Assembly: GCA_916613615.1 (NCBI GenBank)
Contig: OU744730.1
Location: forward strand, 18,951,406 to 19,015,405
DNA length: 64,000 nucleotides
Direction: 5' to 3'
DNA from: Steromphala cineraria
Taxonomy: Eukaryota; Mollusca; Gastropoda; Trochida; Trochidae
In this document: positions 1 through 15,300 of the stretch, piece after piece
Numbering within the stretch: the stretch's first letter is position 1
Layout of the letters: each line of letters starts with the position of its first letter
Notes under the pieces: generated by a model
Database searches by the model: none
The model's input: the letters and a program-made list of their open reading frames with translations, nothing else
Told to the model about the DNA's origin: nothing
Translations under genes and position numbers: made by a program

Positions 1-304
1 GGATGTTGTTTAATATTCTCTATGTACTTATCATAATCTATTTAAACTGCACAAAAAGGACCTAACTCTTGAGAAAGTCTGTTTCAGTGAAGCAAAGAAT
101 AACTAAAATTGCTCTGAATAAATAGAAGCTGGCAACAAAGATTGTCTACACATTCTAATTGATCCACATTATAAGTTTCATTGAAAATAAAACGATTAAA
201 GAGGGACAGATGGAGAAAAAGCAGAACAAACAGATGGATGGATGGACAGACAGACAGGGCAATGACCATATCTGACATACCCTTGGGATAAAAATTGTCC
301 ATAC

Positions 305-3300
305 CTGGTCTTTAGAGAGGAAGAGATCACTGGTCAGCAGTATCTTAGCAGTAGGACGTTCTCGAGGGTTTGCACTTGTCATCTTCTGTATGACTTGAGC
401 CTGTACAGAGCAACAGAATACTATGTGGAGACAAGTAAATATCAAATGAAATTCCATGGGACCATGATATGGTTGTTACTTATCAATTCTTGTGGGATTG
501 ACAAAGAGTCATTACAAATTTAGTTTTTTTACTTATCAAATCTTATGGGACTGACACTGAGTCATTAAAAATTTGGTTTTTTTACTTATCAAATATTATG
601 GGACTGACACTGAGTCATTACAAATTTTGTTTTTTTTACTTATCAAATCTTTACTTTTGTTTCACAAAGAGTATGTCATGTCAGAAGAAAATTTATATAA
701 TCAAAAAATGTTATCACCTTACTCTTGCAACAAAGCCGTTACTCTTTCCTTGAAACTCTTTTTTGGTTCATCTTGTCACCCTATAGAATTCTTCTCAAAG
801 ACATTTGAAAATCAGGTGGGTGAATGGAGGGTTGGGTTATTCTTACCCCGTACTTCCAAAGTTAAAAACTTAAATCAATATATATCTAGTTTTGGAATGG
901 AAATTTTTGGTTATTGGAAAAACAATGCTTGTTAAGCTTAATTCACCTATGGTTCTTCTCCTCCGTTCAATTTGTATATAACACTTTCTTGAAACATTTC
1001 CTTTCAGTTACCTGTATAGGCCAGTTTGCTGCAAAGTTATCGGGCAGTTTTCCATTTCTGAGATTAGATATTGTTTCATGCTTCTCCATCTCCGTCACAA
1101 AGCGGTTGTACATTTCAAATAGAATCACTCCCAGACTGAAGATATCACACTGAAATGTAAGGAAAAATCTTCTTTCTTAGATGATGCTATAACATGCCTC
1201 ATTTTTCATCCATCAATAGCAAGTTGAAAAATATACTACCATCTCATATATCAATAGTTTACAATGTAACAAAGTACCAAAGCATACCGGTAGAATCATT
1301 CAAGCATTCTCTCCCGACAAAGGTTTCTCAAGTAATATTCTACTACGTTACTAGTTATCCGTATTTAAAAATCCCCAGGTGTAAAATATCTGCAATTTCA
1401 CATTTTTATCAAACCAACTGAAATGTTTATCTCTCCTTAGTAGGAACAGTTCTAGTGGTCATTATAAAACATTGTTGTATATTTCATAACTAATCAGGAT
1501 TTGGTAATTCTTCCTCATTAAGTGTTATACTTGCGATAGAGACTACATGGGAAGATGTTAGGTAAGTAGAGTCAGCCTCTGTTGGAAATGAAGATGAATT
1601 AAGTTCTGACATTACAGCTTCCACGGGTAAACAAAATTTGACTCGAGTACTCGAGAGGTGGAACTCAACTCGGACCCAACATTTTATCTTTACCCAAGAA
1701 CGTGAAATTGTTGTTCAGCCATGATATTACACATATATTTCGACATATAAATGGTCATTTATGGCATATTTTGACTTCAGTGTCTTGAAAGAGTAATACT
1801 GATCATCGATCTTCACATGTAACAGACAAACAGAATGAAATTTTATTAAAGATATATTATCATACTTGCATGCGGTTCGGGGTGAAATTAAGCTATTGAG
1901 AAAATAAATACATCACTCTGTAGAAAAATCTTTCGTCAAAATTTAGATATCACGTTTACATATTCTTATCAACAATAACATATTTATTTCAACGCCAAGA
2001 GAACAGTACCCCCTGTAAAAAGGGCATAGCATTTAACCGATTTCCCCTAGGTTGGTCGCAAAATTTTGCAAACAATACAAGGAAAATAGTAAAATTACTT
2101 TTTTAAATATTGAACTCTGATAATGAACCTTTAATAATTAAAGTGACTTTCACTTTTTGAGTCCTTGAGTCCAAGAAAAAGGACTTGAGATTTGGGCTCG
2201 GCCTCGAGTACCTGTGGAAGCTCTATCTGACACACAATACGCAATGATTGCACCAACCTTGCTATCATATCTGATGCCCTCCAGCTGTTCAGGAGCTGCG
2301 TACGTTGACGTTCCAACCTCTGACGTGTGGTGATCGAAGCGGAATGTATCTTTGTAGAAAAAAAGTATTTCACAATATACCTTACATTGATAACTCGTAG
2401 TTGAACAATAAACTCTGAAGCAGTGTCAATATCAACTTTAAAAAAAGACGGGCTTTATTCAGCAGGATGACATGATCTTTTGCAAATATTTAAATATATT
2501 GTTGAATTGTCATGAGAATTGGTATAATATTTTAACATCTCATTTCGTAAAGAGGTTGCAGATAGGGTGTTTTGATGAATAGACAATAATTTACCTTTAT
2601 AGTCGGAAGGTGAGAGAACCGTGTCCTGAGCTTGACCCATGATGTCTTCAGTAGCCAATCCAAAGTCTCCAATCTTTACATGCAGAGACGAACCTTGGAG
2701 GAATATGTTCCTTGGCTGGGACAGATGGAACATTTACATGGAATATCTTTTACAAGGAAATGGTCATATACCTCTAACTTCCTAAAGAAAACAAGAATGA
2801 AAAGATAGAAACACCTGAGTTTACACGCTGCAAAACACAATCTTAACTATATAATATCAATGTTTCAACATCAACCAGCGTGACTCGTATACCTGTGTGT
2901 AGGATTGTTATAGATTGCAATAGATTGTGATGCAAATAAAATAAACGTTACACTGCCTTAAAGGGGCAGTAGCACGTTTTTAGGGGGAATATAAGGTGAT
3001 GTCAGGAAAATGAAAATAAGTGGTTCCAATTGAAAGACAATGTATTTGCACTAAATGAAGCAGTAATAATTTAAATATATAACGTAAAGTTTAGCCATGC
3101 GATTCCTTTTTGTTACACAAAATGAATTAAAGGCGTTCACAAAAAATGGCCGCCAATGGATTTTATGTGAATCCTCATACTTTGTCCTCTGACTATGGAT
3201 GAATGGCTTGTGTAATGTGATTGTTGAAACTGTCAATATAATACATTTAGCATTAAGTCACAATTATAAGTGAAATTTTTAAAATATAAAAGTATAAAAA

Positions 3301-6300
3301 AATGTGCTACTGCCCCTTTAACGCAGGTTCATCCTAAAGAAGAACAAGCAGCTGACATGGTCGAGCTATATCCCCCGCAAAATGCACAATATGTATAGGT
3401 TTTCCTCATCATATTGCCGATTAATTTTTGTCGCACAAAATAACACAATTTTTCCAGGATATGAAAGAAATTGTTCTAATAAAAAAACTAAATCATACCA
3501 ACTTTATGTTCACTGTTGGGCATAATTCGACTTAACTGACAAAATTAAAATCAAACGAATGAATTTATGTATATTGTATTTGGATCTCCAAGATCAATTT
3601 GATCATATTTAAACAAACATATTTTCAAAATTATTCTTCATGACACACCAACATATGATTTTGTATCTCCATAACAAATTTGATCAAAATGTGATGATTA
3701 GTTTAGTTGTGAGATAGACAGGACTTGTAACAGATTTCCAACAGAGTCCTCATTTTTTGCCGCAAAAGGCAAAATTTTATCAAAATATTTTCAAAATTGT
3801 TCTTCATGAAACACCAACATATGATTATGTATCTCCATATCAAATTTGATCAATATGTGATGATTAGTTTAGAAGTTATGAGCCGGACAGGACTTGTAAC
3901 AGTTTTCGAACAGAGTCCTCATTTTTGGCCAATAAAGGCAAAATTTATTTTAAAAAAATTAAAAATTGTTCTTCATGACACACCTTCATATGATAATGTA
4001 TCTTCATATCAAATTTGATCAATATGTGATGATTAGTTTAGAAGTTATGAGCCGGACAGGACATGTAACAGTTTTCGAACAGAGTCCTCATTTTTTGCCA
4101 AAAAAGGCAAAATTTTATCAAAATATTTTCAAAATTGTTCTTCATGACACACCTTCATATGATTTTGTATCTCCATAACAAATTTGATCAATATGTGATG
4201 ATTAGTTTAGAAGTTATGAGCCGGACAGGACTTGTAACAGTTTTCGAACAGAGTCCTCATTTTTTGCCAATAAAGGCAAAATTTATAAACATATTTTAAA
4301 AATTGTTCTTCATGACACACCTTCATATGATTATATATCTTCATATCAAATTTGATCAATATGTGATGATTAATTTTGAAGTTATGAGCCGGACAGGACT
4401 TGTAACAGTTTTCGAACAGAGTCCTCATTTTTTGCCAAAAAAGGCAAAATTTTATCAAAATATTTTCAAAATTGTTCTTCATGACACACCTTCATATGAT
4501 TATGTATCTCCATATCAAATTTTATGAATATGTGATGATTAGTTTAGAAGTTGTGAGCCGGACGGGACTTGTAACAGATTTCTTACAAAATTTACCACTT
4601 TTTCTCCAAAATCCTAATATTTTATGTAGATTTTCAGAAAAATTTTTCTCATGACACATTATTACATGTTTCTTCATGTCCATAACAAATTTGAATTGAA
4701 ATGGTTGATTAGTTAGAAAGTTATGAGCCGGACACAAAGTGTAACGGACGGACGGACGGACGGACGGACGGACGGACGGTACCCATTTTAATACCCCCCG
4801 CAACTTCGTTGTTGCGGGGGATAAAAATTGTCTTGTTCAGTGTGTGATGTAAATAGAGCATACTAAATGAGGTCCCATTTTTATGAAATGAGGGAGCGGA
4901 CTGGTATTTTCAACAGACAGGTGATAAATTTTCATAAGATATCATCATATCATATAAATGCAAACTGTAAATGTATATGAAAATTGTAACCTTGAGCTAG
5001 AAACCTACCTTGAGATCTCTGTGAATTAGTCCATGAGAGTGGATGAATTCAACCCCTCGCAGCAACTGACGGAAAATGTTCATGTTTTGTTTGTCAACAG
5101 TTTTAAGTTCTGCAAAAAAATTAATCTCTCTTGTTAAATTCTTCTTGAAAGACAATTTGAATTGATAAATGATGAACACAGGATGTGACATGTAACAAGT
5201 CGCAACAACTTATGGAAAGAAAAGTAATTTTTCAGATTGAGTGTGGTTTAGCTAAGCGTAGAAACAGCATAAATTTAGCAGCATATTTCAAAAGAATCAC
5301 TAGTTCATCACATATATGGATATCATCATCCTCAAAAGGGGCAGTAACATGGTATTTTTTGATAAGCAAAGAGATCTTAAAAATAAAAGTACCGAGGGTA
5401 CAGAAGCTCACCTTAAAATGAATGATGTGGTAATATGGTTGAATTGTGTAACCATCTTTTATTATGATAATTGATTATGGCTGCCATCAGGATTTTTTTA
5501 TCTTTTAAAATGCTATTCTTCTGTTGGAAACCACTAGAGTTTTTAACAAACATTAATACAAGAATGATATAATCATGATTTGTTAACAAGCAGTAGGTTT
5601 TTGTATAACATTTTTGTATATCAATGGCTAAATTGGTGACCATCTTGGACTTTTTAATCTTCAAAATGCTACTTTTATGTGGGCATCTGTATTAATTTCA
5701 TTATGATATCTTGATTGGTTTAGGAGTATTCATTTAGTCACACTCTCAACTTCCAAAGAACTAAAAAGATGATGCACATAAACATTTGGAATATATCCCT
5801 CTGACACAAATCACAAATTCAGCTAGTGATAGGTCCAATTGCCAAAGTAAACTGTCCAGGTCAATGTCTCATGTAATTCTAACTGAAGATTTCTGAATAT
5901 CTTAAATCTTGACCTATGTTAGTGCAATCTGATTGGTCAGAATAGGCTAGCAACATGGGGGTTTATGCTAATTACTAGATATGATGACCTATGATGACCT
6001 ATGATGACCTCTTGCACCTGCATGTAGCTTATGTAACTTATCCTCTTATGTAAGTTACTGTTATTCCATATAGTGAGTGTCCTCCCCTCATTTCAATATG
6101 CAAAACAGATACTCTTTAGAGGAGAGTTGCAGGAGAGGGGCTGGAAGGATAGATGGGAAAGGGGGGGGGGGGGGGGGGGGGGGGTTGGGGGGAGGGGGAT
6201 AGAAGGAATGTGGGATAGGTTTGCAATGGAAGGACAGGAGAAAAAAGGGGAGGAGGGAAAGGGGGGATAGAAGGGGTGGAGGTAGAAGAGAGGTTTGCAA

Positions 6301-9300
6301 TGGAAATAATCTGGAGGTCAACTCAGTAATATGTTTATTGAAGTATCTTAACAAACAGAGAGAATTGGTGAGAAAGACTTTGTAAAAAAAGAATTGTTCA
6401 GACAGCTATTCAATTTTTTTTGAAGATGAATATTAAATGATATCTTTTATTAGCATGACAAACAAAATAAAAGATAATTTGTTATTCATTAATCAAAATT
6501 TTCAATTTGGAATAAATTAATTGCACAGGAACAAAGGAGTAAAAAACCTAACAGTTAGTGTTGGGAGTGAACAAATTTAATCATTTTAAATGCTTTTGAA
6601 AAGGATTTGTTTGAATTGAATGATCATTATAATTATCTAGATAATCATTGTTCAGACTGTAATCAGATATAGATGATTATAAAATGTATATTTATCCCTC
6701 ACTGGCTATGTTATTTGCCATATATATGAAGTGTCAGGATTTATGTATGCTGTTCGCAGATAAAGATGATTCATACAGTTTTTTGTAACTGTATTTATAG
6801 TGTTGATAAATATTACAACAAGCGTATCAATACAAATATAATGACATTGATTTGATTGATCAGGAAATGTATTCTTTTCAATGAATTTCATGAAATCTAA
6901 TTGAAAATTCAATATAATTGACATATTGACCATCTTGGATTCTTGATAATAAAATAAATGCGTCTTTGTCAGGAATCACTATATTAGAAAATACTCACTT
7001 TTCAGAATGATATCTTAATTGATTTAGTAGGAGTAGTACTTGGCCTGAAATCTAATTGAAAAATAATGACTTCTATGATGACATGTTGTTCCCAGAACCC
7101 CTTCAGCATGATACAATTATCATTTATTTTTATTTGGAACTGGAACCTGATACAAAATAAAACACATGGTATTGGAACTGGAACCTGATACAAAATACCT
7201 CTATTATTAACTTATCATGTAGATTACTGAACATAAAAGCAGATTCTTGACTTGTTAATATTAACTCATCGTGCAGATTGTTGTACACAAAAGCTGATTC
7301 TTGACTTGTCTAAATTTTTATTTGTAAAAAGTATTACTATTAATAGAATACAAGTATACTTTTCATAAAGACAATTTAAATACTTTCCATAAAGTCCATT
7401 ATGATCTATCAATCAATTAGGTCAGGATTACTATGCAATATACAAGCAGGCAGGGCTGCTAGCCCCAGATCCTTAAGGAGAGTGTAGCAATTTGTGTATT
7501 TGGCTTTGTGTACGTATATTTGGAGAAGCATCCTAGTGTGCTGAGCATGTAAACCTGAACTCTGGCTAAGCCCTTATGTGTGGTATTAATAGACTTGACG
7601 GGAGAGAACATGAATTGTTGTGAAAAATATATATAATTTCACAAAATATAGGTAGCTTATGTCCTAAATTGATTTTGTGTCAAGAAGAACTGCTGTTAGA
7701 TATAGAAATGGTACAAATATGAGTAAAACACAGGAACTGGAACCTGATGCAAAATAACTCTTTCCACATCAACTTATCATGTAGATTGCTAAACACAAAA
7801 CAAGTGACAAGTTTTGTGTAAGTTGTTATTCTTAGAAAGAACATATCGCTGTCATGAGAATACAAGTCTAATTTCCATAACTCTTATTGCATACACATGG
7901 CCATATAGCATAATACTCTACCATATCAATTGGGTCAGGTTGATTATGCAACAGACTAGCAGCTGACACTATGATGCTAGCAGCCTGTATTGGGATGTGT
8001 ATAGTGGACTCAACAGAAATATCTGAACTCTGGTTGACCCCTTACCATACCATTGTTCAAAATCTAACATGATGTTTAATGTCATTGGGTTTTTGCAGCT
8101 AGTTGTCATAAATATTTTAAACAAATTAATTAATTATGTTTGTCTTTCATCTTAATGTTTTAGAAACACTTAAAATATAGAACAACTTGCATGACAATCT
8201 TAAATATTCTATATTCAAGATAAAATTATGATTAGTAAGTTCAAATTAGAGAATTTATATAGTGCGAGTGATCACTTGATGAAAGCTTAAAATTTAGTAA
8301 TAATGATGTGTCATCTGCAGCTGAAAAGTCAATATGGCTGCCATGGCGGCCATCTTGGATTCTCAAAACTGAAACGTCTACCTTTCTGTGAGGAATCACC
8401 ATGGGTATAACATACTACAATTTCAGAATATCTGGATTCGTTTAGGAGGAGTAGTCTTTTTCCTGAAATCTAATTGAAAATTCAATATGGCTGCCATGGC
8501 GGCCATCTTGGATTCTCAAAACTGAAACGTCTACCTTTCTGTGAGGAATCACCATGGGTATAACATACTACAATTTCAGAATGATATCTGGATTCGTTTA
8601 GGAGGAGTAGTCTTTTTCCTGAAAGTTTACGGACGGACAGACGGACGGACGGACAGACGGACGACGGACGAAGCGCCATGACATAAGCTCACATTTACTT
8701 TGTAAAGGTGAGCTAAAAAGGGCCAGTGGCTCTGTATATATAGCTCATCAGGTTTCATATCAATTTTGCTTTAGGGTGTGGCAAATGTGAAATTAGGTTA
8801 GCCTTTTGCCCCTGGAGAAGAAGATGAAAATAGGTTTTAAGGGTGTGGCCCCTCTGGCCCTTGATAGGGATCAATTGGCCACCAAAGCTAAAATATATAA
8901 TCCTCAATAGTCAAGGAGTCTGTACACAAAGTGTCAGCTTTTTAGGCCTTATGGTTCTAGAGAAGAAGATGAAAATATGTTTTTAGGGTGTGGTCTATGT
9001 CACCCTTCCACTTCATGGCGGGGGATAATAACTATATATACTACCGGGTACTACAATAACCTGTATAATAACTATATATACTACTACAATAACCTGTATA
9101 ATAACTATATATACTACTACAATAACCTGTATAATAACTATATATGTACTACTACAATAACCTGTATAATAACTATATATACTACTACAATAACCTGTAT
9201 CATCAGCTAGAGAGAGGTTCCTCTCCGACAGCCAGTCAGCCAGTGTGTGGGTACACAGCTCCATCTGGATAAACAGCCGCACGTTCGTCTGAACAGGGAA

Positions 9301-12300
9301 AATATAATCATTGCTACTATGTTTAGTGTACATTTCCATAAAAATAATTGCCACATTTATTTACTAGCAAGGACAGTAATAAACACAATCAAAGTTCTTT
9401 CCAAAGCCTTTTTGAATTCGATCAATGTTGCTTCTGGGAAATTTTACCACTTTTGGATTGGTGTCACTGAATATTTCAAAGGTAGAATTTGACCATTGCA
9501 AACAATTTCATCTGTTCAGAATATGCAAGAATGACCCGTCAGCCAATTAACTAAGAACATCATTGAAAAATACAAAGTGCAATGACTGATAAGAAATTGT
9601 GTGAAATGTTGGTTCTAACATAAATGACCAACATCAATGTATAGATGAATTTTATCAGCATCCACTAAAAGGTCATTCATCATAATGCTCCCTTTGAATA
9701 TTTTTTCTCAAATCTAATTTGATCTTTACAACAACCCATATGTAAGTGCTTACCACAAAAGGTGACTCCTCCACTTCGAAGTGATCCTGTTCCTCCGCAT
9801 GGCCTTGTGATTTCTCTTTGGACGGTACCGGCTCTAGACTTACACTTCTTCTGTAGGTGCTCCGAGAAGCACTGATTTCTTCCGATTTATCTTTATCATC
9901 CATGAAAAATATTCCACTGTTCGTATCTGTATGGGAGATTTGGTCCTCAAAATAAGTCAAAGCTCTTGATTTTGAAAAGAAACTATTGGCACTTTTTTGT
10001 CTTTTAAACTTGGGAGATGGTGAGCCCTCTAAGGGAGGTAACTCAAGTCTTTGGCCTGGGACTTGAAGACTGGATTCAAGTTCATTTGAACTACCGTTTT
10101 CTGCAATCTCTAAGATCTTTGGGGTCGTTCTGATCCTTCTGTCCTCTAGGCTGTCGTCTGTGTCAGGGTTCCCAAACTCGACACTCACACTTAGGCTGTG
10201 ACCTTTGTTGTCAAATACTTCACTGAAATGAAATGTTATGTCTAATAAGTCAAATTTACTCAATCTGTTTAAGACTGTGGATGTATACAGTAAATTATCA
10301 AATATATCAAATTTTCATCCAATTATATTGCAACAAATATTATAGTGAGATAACCTCCATTGTGAGTAAAACACAGACCTCTGGGTAATATCCTCACATT
10401 TTCATACTTACACACCTAAATTAACGTTGGCATGAATAATGTCTATGTTCTGCTTCTATCATGTAATATTGCAATAAATATGAATGTGACAAAACAAAAC
10501 ATATCTCAATGTACGATAAAATAGAAAACCAACAAGCAGCTGACATGGTCGAGCTATATCCCCCGCAAATTGCACAATATGTATAGGTTTTCCTCATCAT
10601 ATTGCTGATTAATTTTTGTTGCACAAAATAACACAATTTTTCCAGGATATGAAAGAAACTATTCTAATAAAAAACTAAATCATACCAACTTTATGTTCAC
10701 TGTTGGGCATAATTCGAGTAAACTGACAAAATTAAACTCAAATGGATGAATTTATGTATTATATATTTGGATCTCCAAGATCAATTTGATCATATTTAAA
10801 CAAACATATTTTCAAAACTGTTCTTCATGACACACCAACAAATGATTTTGTATCTCCATAACAAATTTGATTAAATTGTGATGATTAGTTTAGTTGTGAG
10901 ATAGACAGGACTTGTAACAAATTTCCAACAGAGTCCTCATTTTTTGCCAAAAAAGGCAAAATTTTATAAAAACATTTTCAAAATTGTTCTCCATGACACA
11001 CCTTCATATGATTATGTATCTCCATATCAAATTGGAGCAATATGTGATGATTAGTTTAGAAGTTGTGAGCCGGACAGGACTTGTAACAGTTTTCCAACAG
11101 AGTCCTCATTTTTTGCAAAAAAAAACCAAAATTTTATAAAAATATTTTCAAAATTGATCATCATGACACACCTTCAGATGATTATGTATCTTCATATCAA
11201 ATTGGAGCAATATGTGATGATTAGTTTAGAAGTTATGAGCCGGACAGAACTTGTAACAGTTTTCCAACAGAGTCCTCATTTTTTGCCAAAAAAGGCAAAA
11301 TTTTATAAAAAAATATTTTCAAAATTGATCTTCATGACACACCTTCAGATGATTATGTATCTTCATATCAAATTTGATCAATATGTGATGATTAGTTTAG
11401 AAGTTATGAGTCGGACAGGACTTGTAACAGTTTTCCAACAGAGTCCTCATTTTTGGCCAAAAAAGGCCAAATTTTCTAAAAATATTTTCAAAATTGATCT
11501 TCATGACACACCTTCAGATGATTATGTATCTTCATATCAAATTTTATCAATATGTGATGATTAGTTTAGAAGTTATGAGCCGGACAGAACTTGTAACAGT
11601 TTTCCAACAGTCCTCATTTTTTGCCAAAAAAGGCAAAATTTTATAAATATATTTTCAAAATTGTTCTTCATGACACACCTTCAGATGCTTATGTATCTTC
11701 ATATCAAATTTGATCAATATGTGATGATTAGTTTAAAAGTTGTGAGCCGGACGGGACTTGTAACAGATTTCTTACAAAATTTACCACTTTTTCTCCAAAA
11801 TCCTAATATTTTATGTAGATTTTTAGAAAATTGTTTCTCATGACACATTATTACATGTTTCTTCATGTCCATGACGAATTTGAATTGAAATGGTTCATTA
11901 GTTAGAAAGTTATGAGCCGGACACAAAGTGTAACGGACAGACGGACGGACGGACGGTACCCATTTTAATACCCCCCCGCAACTTCGTTGTTGCGGGGGAT
12001 GATAAGGCAGAAGTTGTGCAGAGTGATAAGGGGAGCTAACTCTCATACCTGTCTGATGAAGAGGAAGTATCCTCATTACTCGCCTGCAGACTGCGTGCTG
12101 ATTGGCTACCCGACACTGTGAAAATAGTCAACAGAATAGCACATAAGATAAAAGCAGGGCCGTCTGTACACACCTCTATTTTCTTAAAAGTTTTTTTGGA
12201 CACTGTGAAACATTTCGATATGAAAAGTTATCAAGTAAACAAAAGCCTTTTATCTTACCTTGCTGTAAAATACCCATTTCGGATTGACTGACATTTAACT

Positions 12301-15300
12301 CGTTTTATCTCATGTACCCCGGCGAGTCTCACCTCTCATGGTGTACAAATTTCATGTACCCCGCTGCCATAGCAACAGCTCCTCTCCGAGAAGAGGTGTC
12401 GCATAGCGTTAAGATGACGTAACAAAATGGCGCACACGGTGTGCACAGTTTACATTAGTTTGATTTATCACTAGCTGTGATTATTAATTGTAGATTGGTT
12501 TTCTCATCATTTTATGTTTTATTTGGAACCAACTTCTGCATTGCACATGCTAAAGGATTAAATCAAATAGTTTTCAAGCATGTTTAGGTTAGTAGTTTTA
12601 CGTCACACGATTCATAACGTTTCAGTTGGGTTGGATGACACCATTTTGTTTACATTAAGGGTCAAGGCCGTTCATATGGTGATGGCTCATCCGTTAACAG
12701 CAGTCAAACTAAAATGAATATATTTTCTTTTGACATGACGGTAAGATAAATACGTTGTATACTTCTTCCTTGGGTAATACGGTCTGATGTACCATCTTTG
12801 TAGAAATGTCAGCCATGCCTTGCGGCTCGGACAACAGTTATACAAAGATGGTACATCAGACCGTATTACCCTCGTGAGAAGTATACAACTGAAGGGTCAG
12901 TTCATATCCAATTTTTAAAAATCAGAGAAAAAACTTTTACATAATTACATAATTGTTAATTTTGAGGATCCACTAAAAAATATAAAAGCAACCAAAGAGT
13001 CTTACATTGAGGATCGTGTTCCATCCAGGCTGCGTTGTAGCCTACGATGTTGTTGTGAGTCAGTCCAGCCAGGGCCTTCACTTCTCGCAACATCTAGTGT
13101 CAAAGTATAAAGGGAGTCTCACAAAAATGTCATCTCATATCAAGTAAATCAACACAAGCTGATAAATGTTAAAAATATACGAGTTAAAGTGAGGATATTT
13201 AACTTTGATCAATGAGTGTTGACACATTTGATATCAGAAGACTTGAGTGTGAGATTATATTAATCATCCAAAATCATTTTTAATAATATTCTATGAAAAA
13301 AATTACACCTTTGAACACTGCACTGACCATAGACTGCAAATGCAGTATTGTATTGACACATGGTCATGTTTATGATGTCATAGCATTGTGATAAAATTAC
13401 TTGATGATGTCAATTGTAAGTCATGTACTAGGCTAGCAAGTGTTCAAAATCTACCATCAAAACGATACCTCGAAGGAGAAAGCAATATCTAAAGTTTTGG
13501 ATAATAAAAAAAAAAAAAAATAATTAATAATTCAATTTTTTAATGAAAAATTTAGGAGATGGAATGGAGGGATACAGGCAAAAATAAGATTGAACCTCCA
13601 CATGAATAAAACCTATATTTCAAAATACTGTTCTGGAGAAAGAATACAGCACACATAATGTAACCAGTTCGAATCAAAACATTTAAGGTTTCATGCTGTT
13701 AGATACTAAAATGTTGACTCTTTATGGTTACCTACCCTTATCAGTTCTTCTGCGTTTCTGTGTTTAAATTTGATTTTCTTCACAGCATATTCTCTTCCAT
13801 CAAGACGATTCCTTGCCTGCAGTGATAAACAAAAACCGATTTTGCTGAAAAAGGTTAAAAAGGGGAATATTTCTTGATACATGCACTATGGAAATTGTGA
13901 TTTGGTTATCATTATGATAAGAAATATCTCAAACCTTGAAAACAGATCCAAATCCTCCTTTTCCAAGTCGCCCAGTCTCAACAAACTCGTTAATGTAACG
14001 AGAAGTCTGCATGACAATAACATCATTCAGGGTTATCACAGGGATCTCTGACAGACTGGAAGAAAAATATTTAAATTTAAAATAACATAATAGTCACTTC
14101 AAGATAAAATATTCAACGACATCAGCGTAAGATTTTGGCCGATGGATATCAGGGTATGAGTTGGAGCATAATGCAAAGACACATATGCTTTTATTATCCA
14201 TATGTGATTAAAAAAGTCATCTACACATATATCACGATATGTTGCACATGTGAAATAAACCCTAGCGGTAAGTTCATTGGTCAGTTAAGAAAACCATGTG
14301 AGCAGAAATTGTAAATAACTATAAAATATAAAATAGGCCGACACCTCAAATCACTGAATTCTTTAAGAGTTTAAACTTACCTGCATATTCGAGGCATAGA
14401 TCTTGTCAGTGGAATCAGTCCTGTCAGATTTGTAGTTTGCTGACAGGGAAATAAAACATTAAAATTTTAAGACTTATGTATTTTTCTTCACTAAAGGAAA
14501 TTTATATATATACATATGAATATGTATTTAATTGTGATACTAGAAATGTTATTTATGTAATCACATGTTCTGGATTCAATGAGAAATATATCGGAAAAAC
14601 GGAACAAAAATTGAAGAGAAGAATAAATCTCCATCGATCTCACATAAACCAACCCCGAAATCGAACTATTCCTCTTAGTGAGCATTTAGATACATGTGGA
14701 AAGGGCAAGTTCAAAGTTTTCCCGATATATAAACTCAATTATCATAATGACAATGATTTAATTTTGAAAGAATCATATTTTATTCATAAATATGCGCCAA
14801 AATTGAATGGCAAAACATGATATTGTTTACATTATGATCACTTGTTGTCAAGCTTATTGTGACGTCATAGGTTCCTGTGTGACGTCATAATACTATGTGC
14901 TATTTGTCAGTTACTGCATATAGAATTGTCACAATAAGCAAACTCTATATTACCATTGACAATAAGTGCAATGGTTCATGAGATATGGCATTAACAAGAG
15001 TTTCAAAAGTGGCCAAAGTGCCGTAATGACCTTGAAAATAAGGTCACCCGAAGTGACTGGTGTCTGCGTAATCCCCCAAGGTAGGCTGTGACCAAATTTG
15101 AAGACATTAAGTTCAATGGTTCATTAGCTATAGGGTGAACAAGACTTTCAAGAGTGGTCAAAGTGCCATTGTGACCTTGAAAATAAGGTCATGGTCACCA
15201 AAAGTGACTGGTGTCTGCGTAATCTCCCATGTGAGGCTGTGACCAAATTTGAAGACATTGGGTGCAACAGTTTGTGGGATATCGCGTTAACAAGGATCCG

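Noticed and set aside
3797..4803. Several 60-93-codon frames in the pearl-like elements (also 11154-11843)
   Set aside because: They repeat each other with the monomer period and occur on both strands; tandem repeat artefacts.
9043..9206. CRISPR-like spaced repeat
   Set aside because: Units are directly adjacent with no unique spacers; eukaryotic minisatellite. The same applies to the 33-bp array at 59298.
14859..14890. CRE pair as an HRI promoter
   Set aside because: It lies inside an intron in the tail of a Penelope-like fragment, far from the transcription start; noted only as a possible enhancer.
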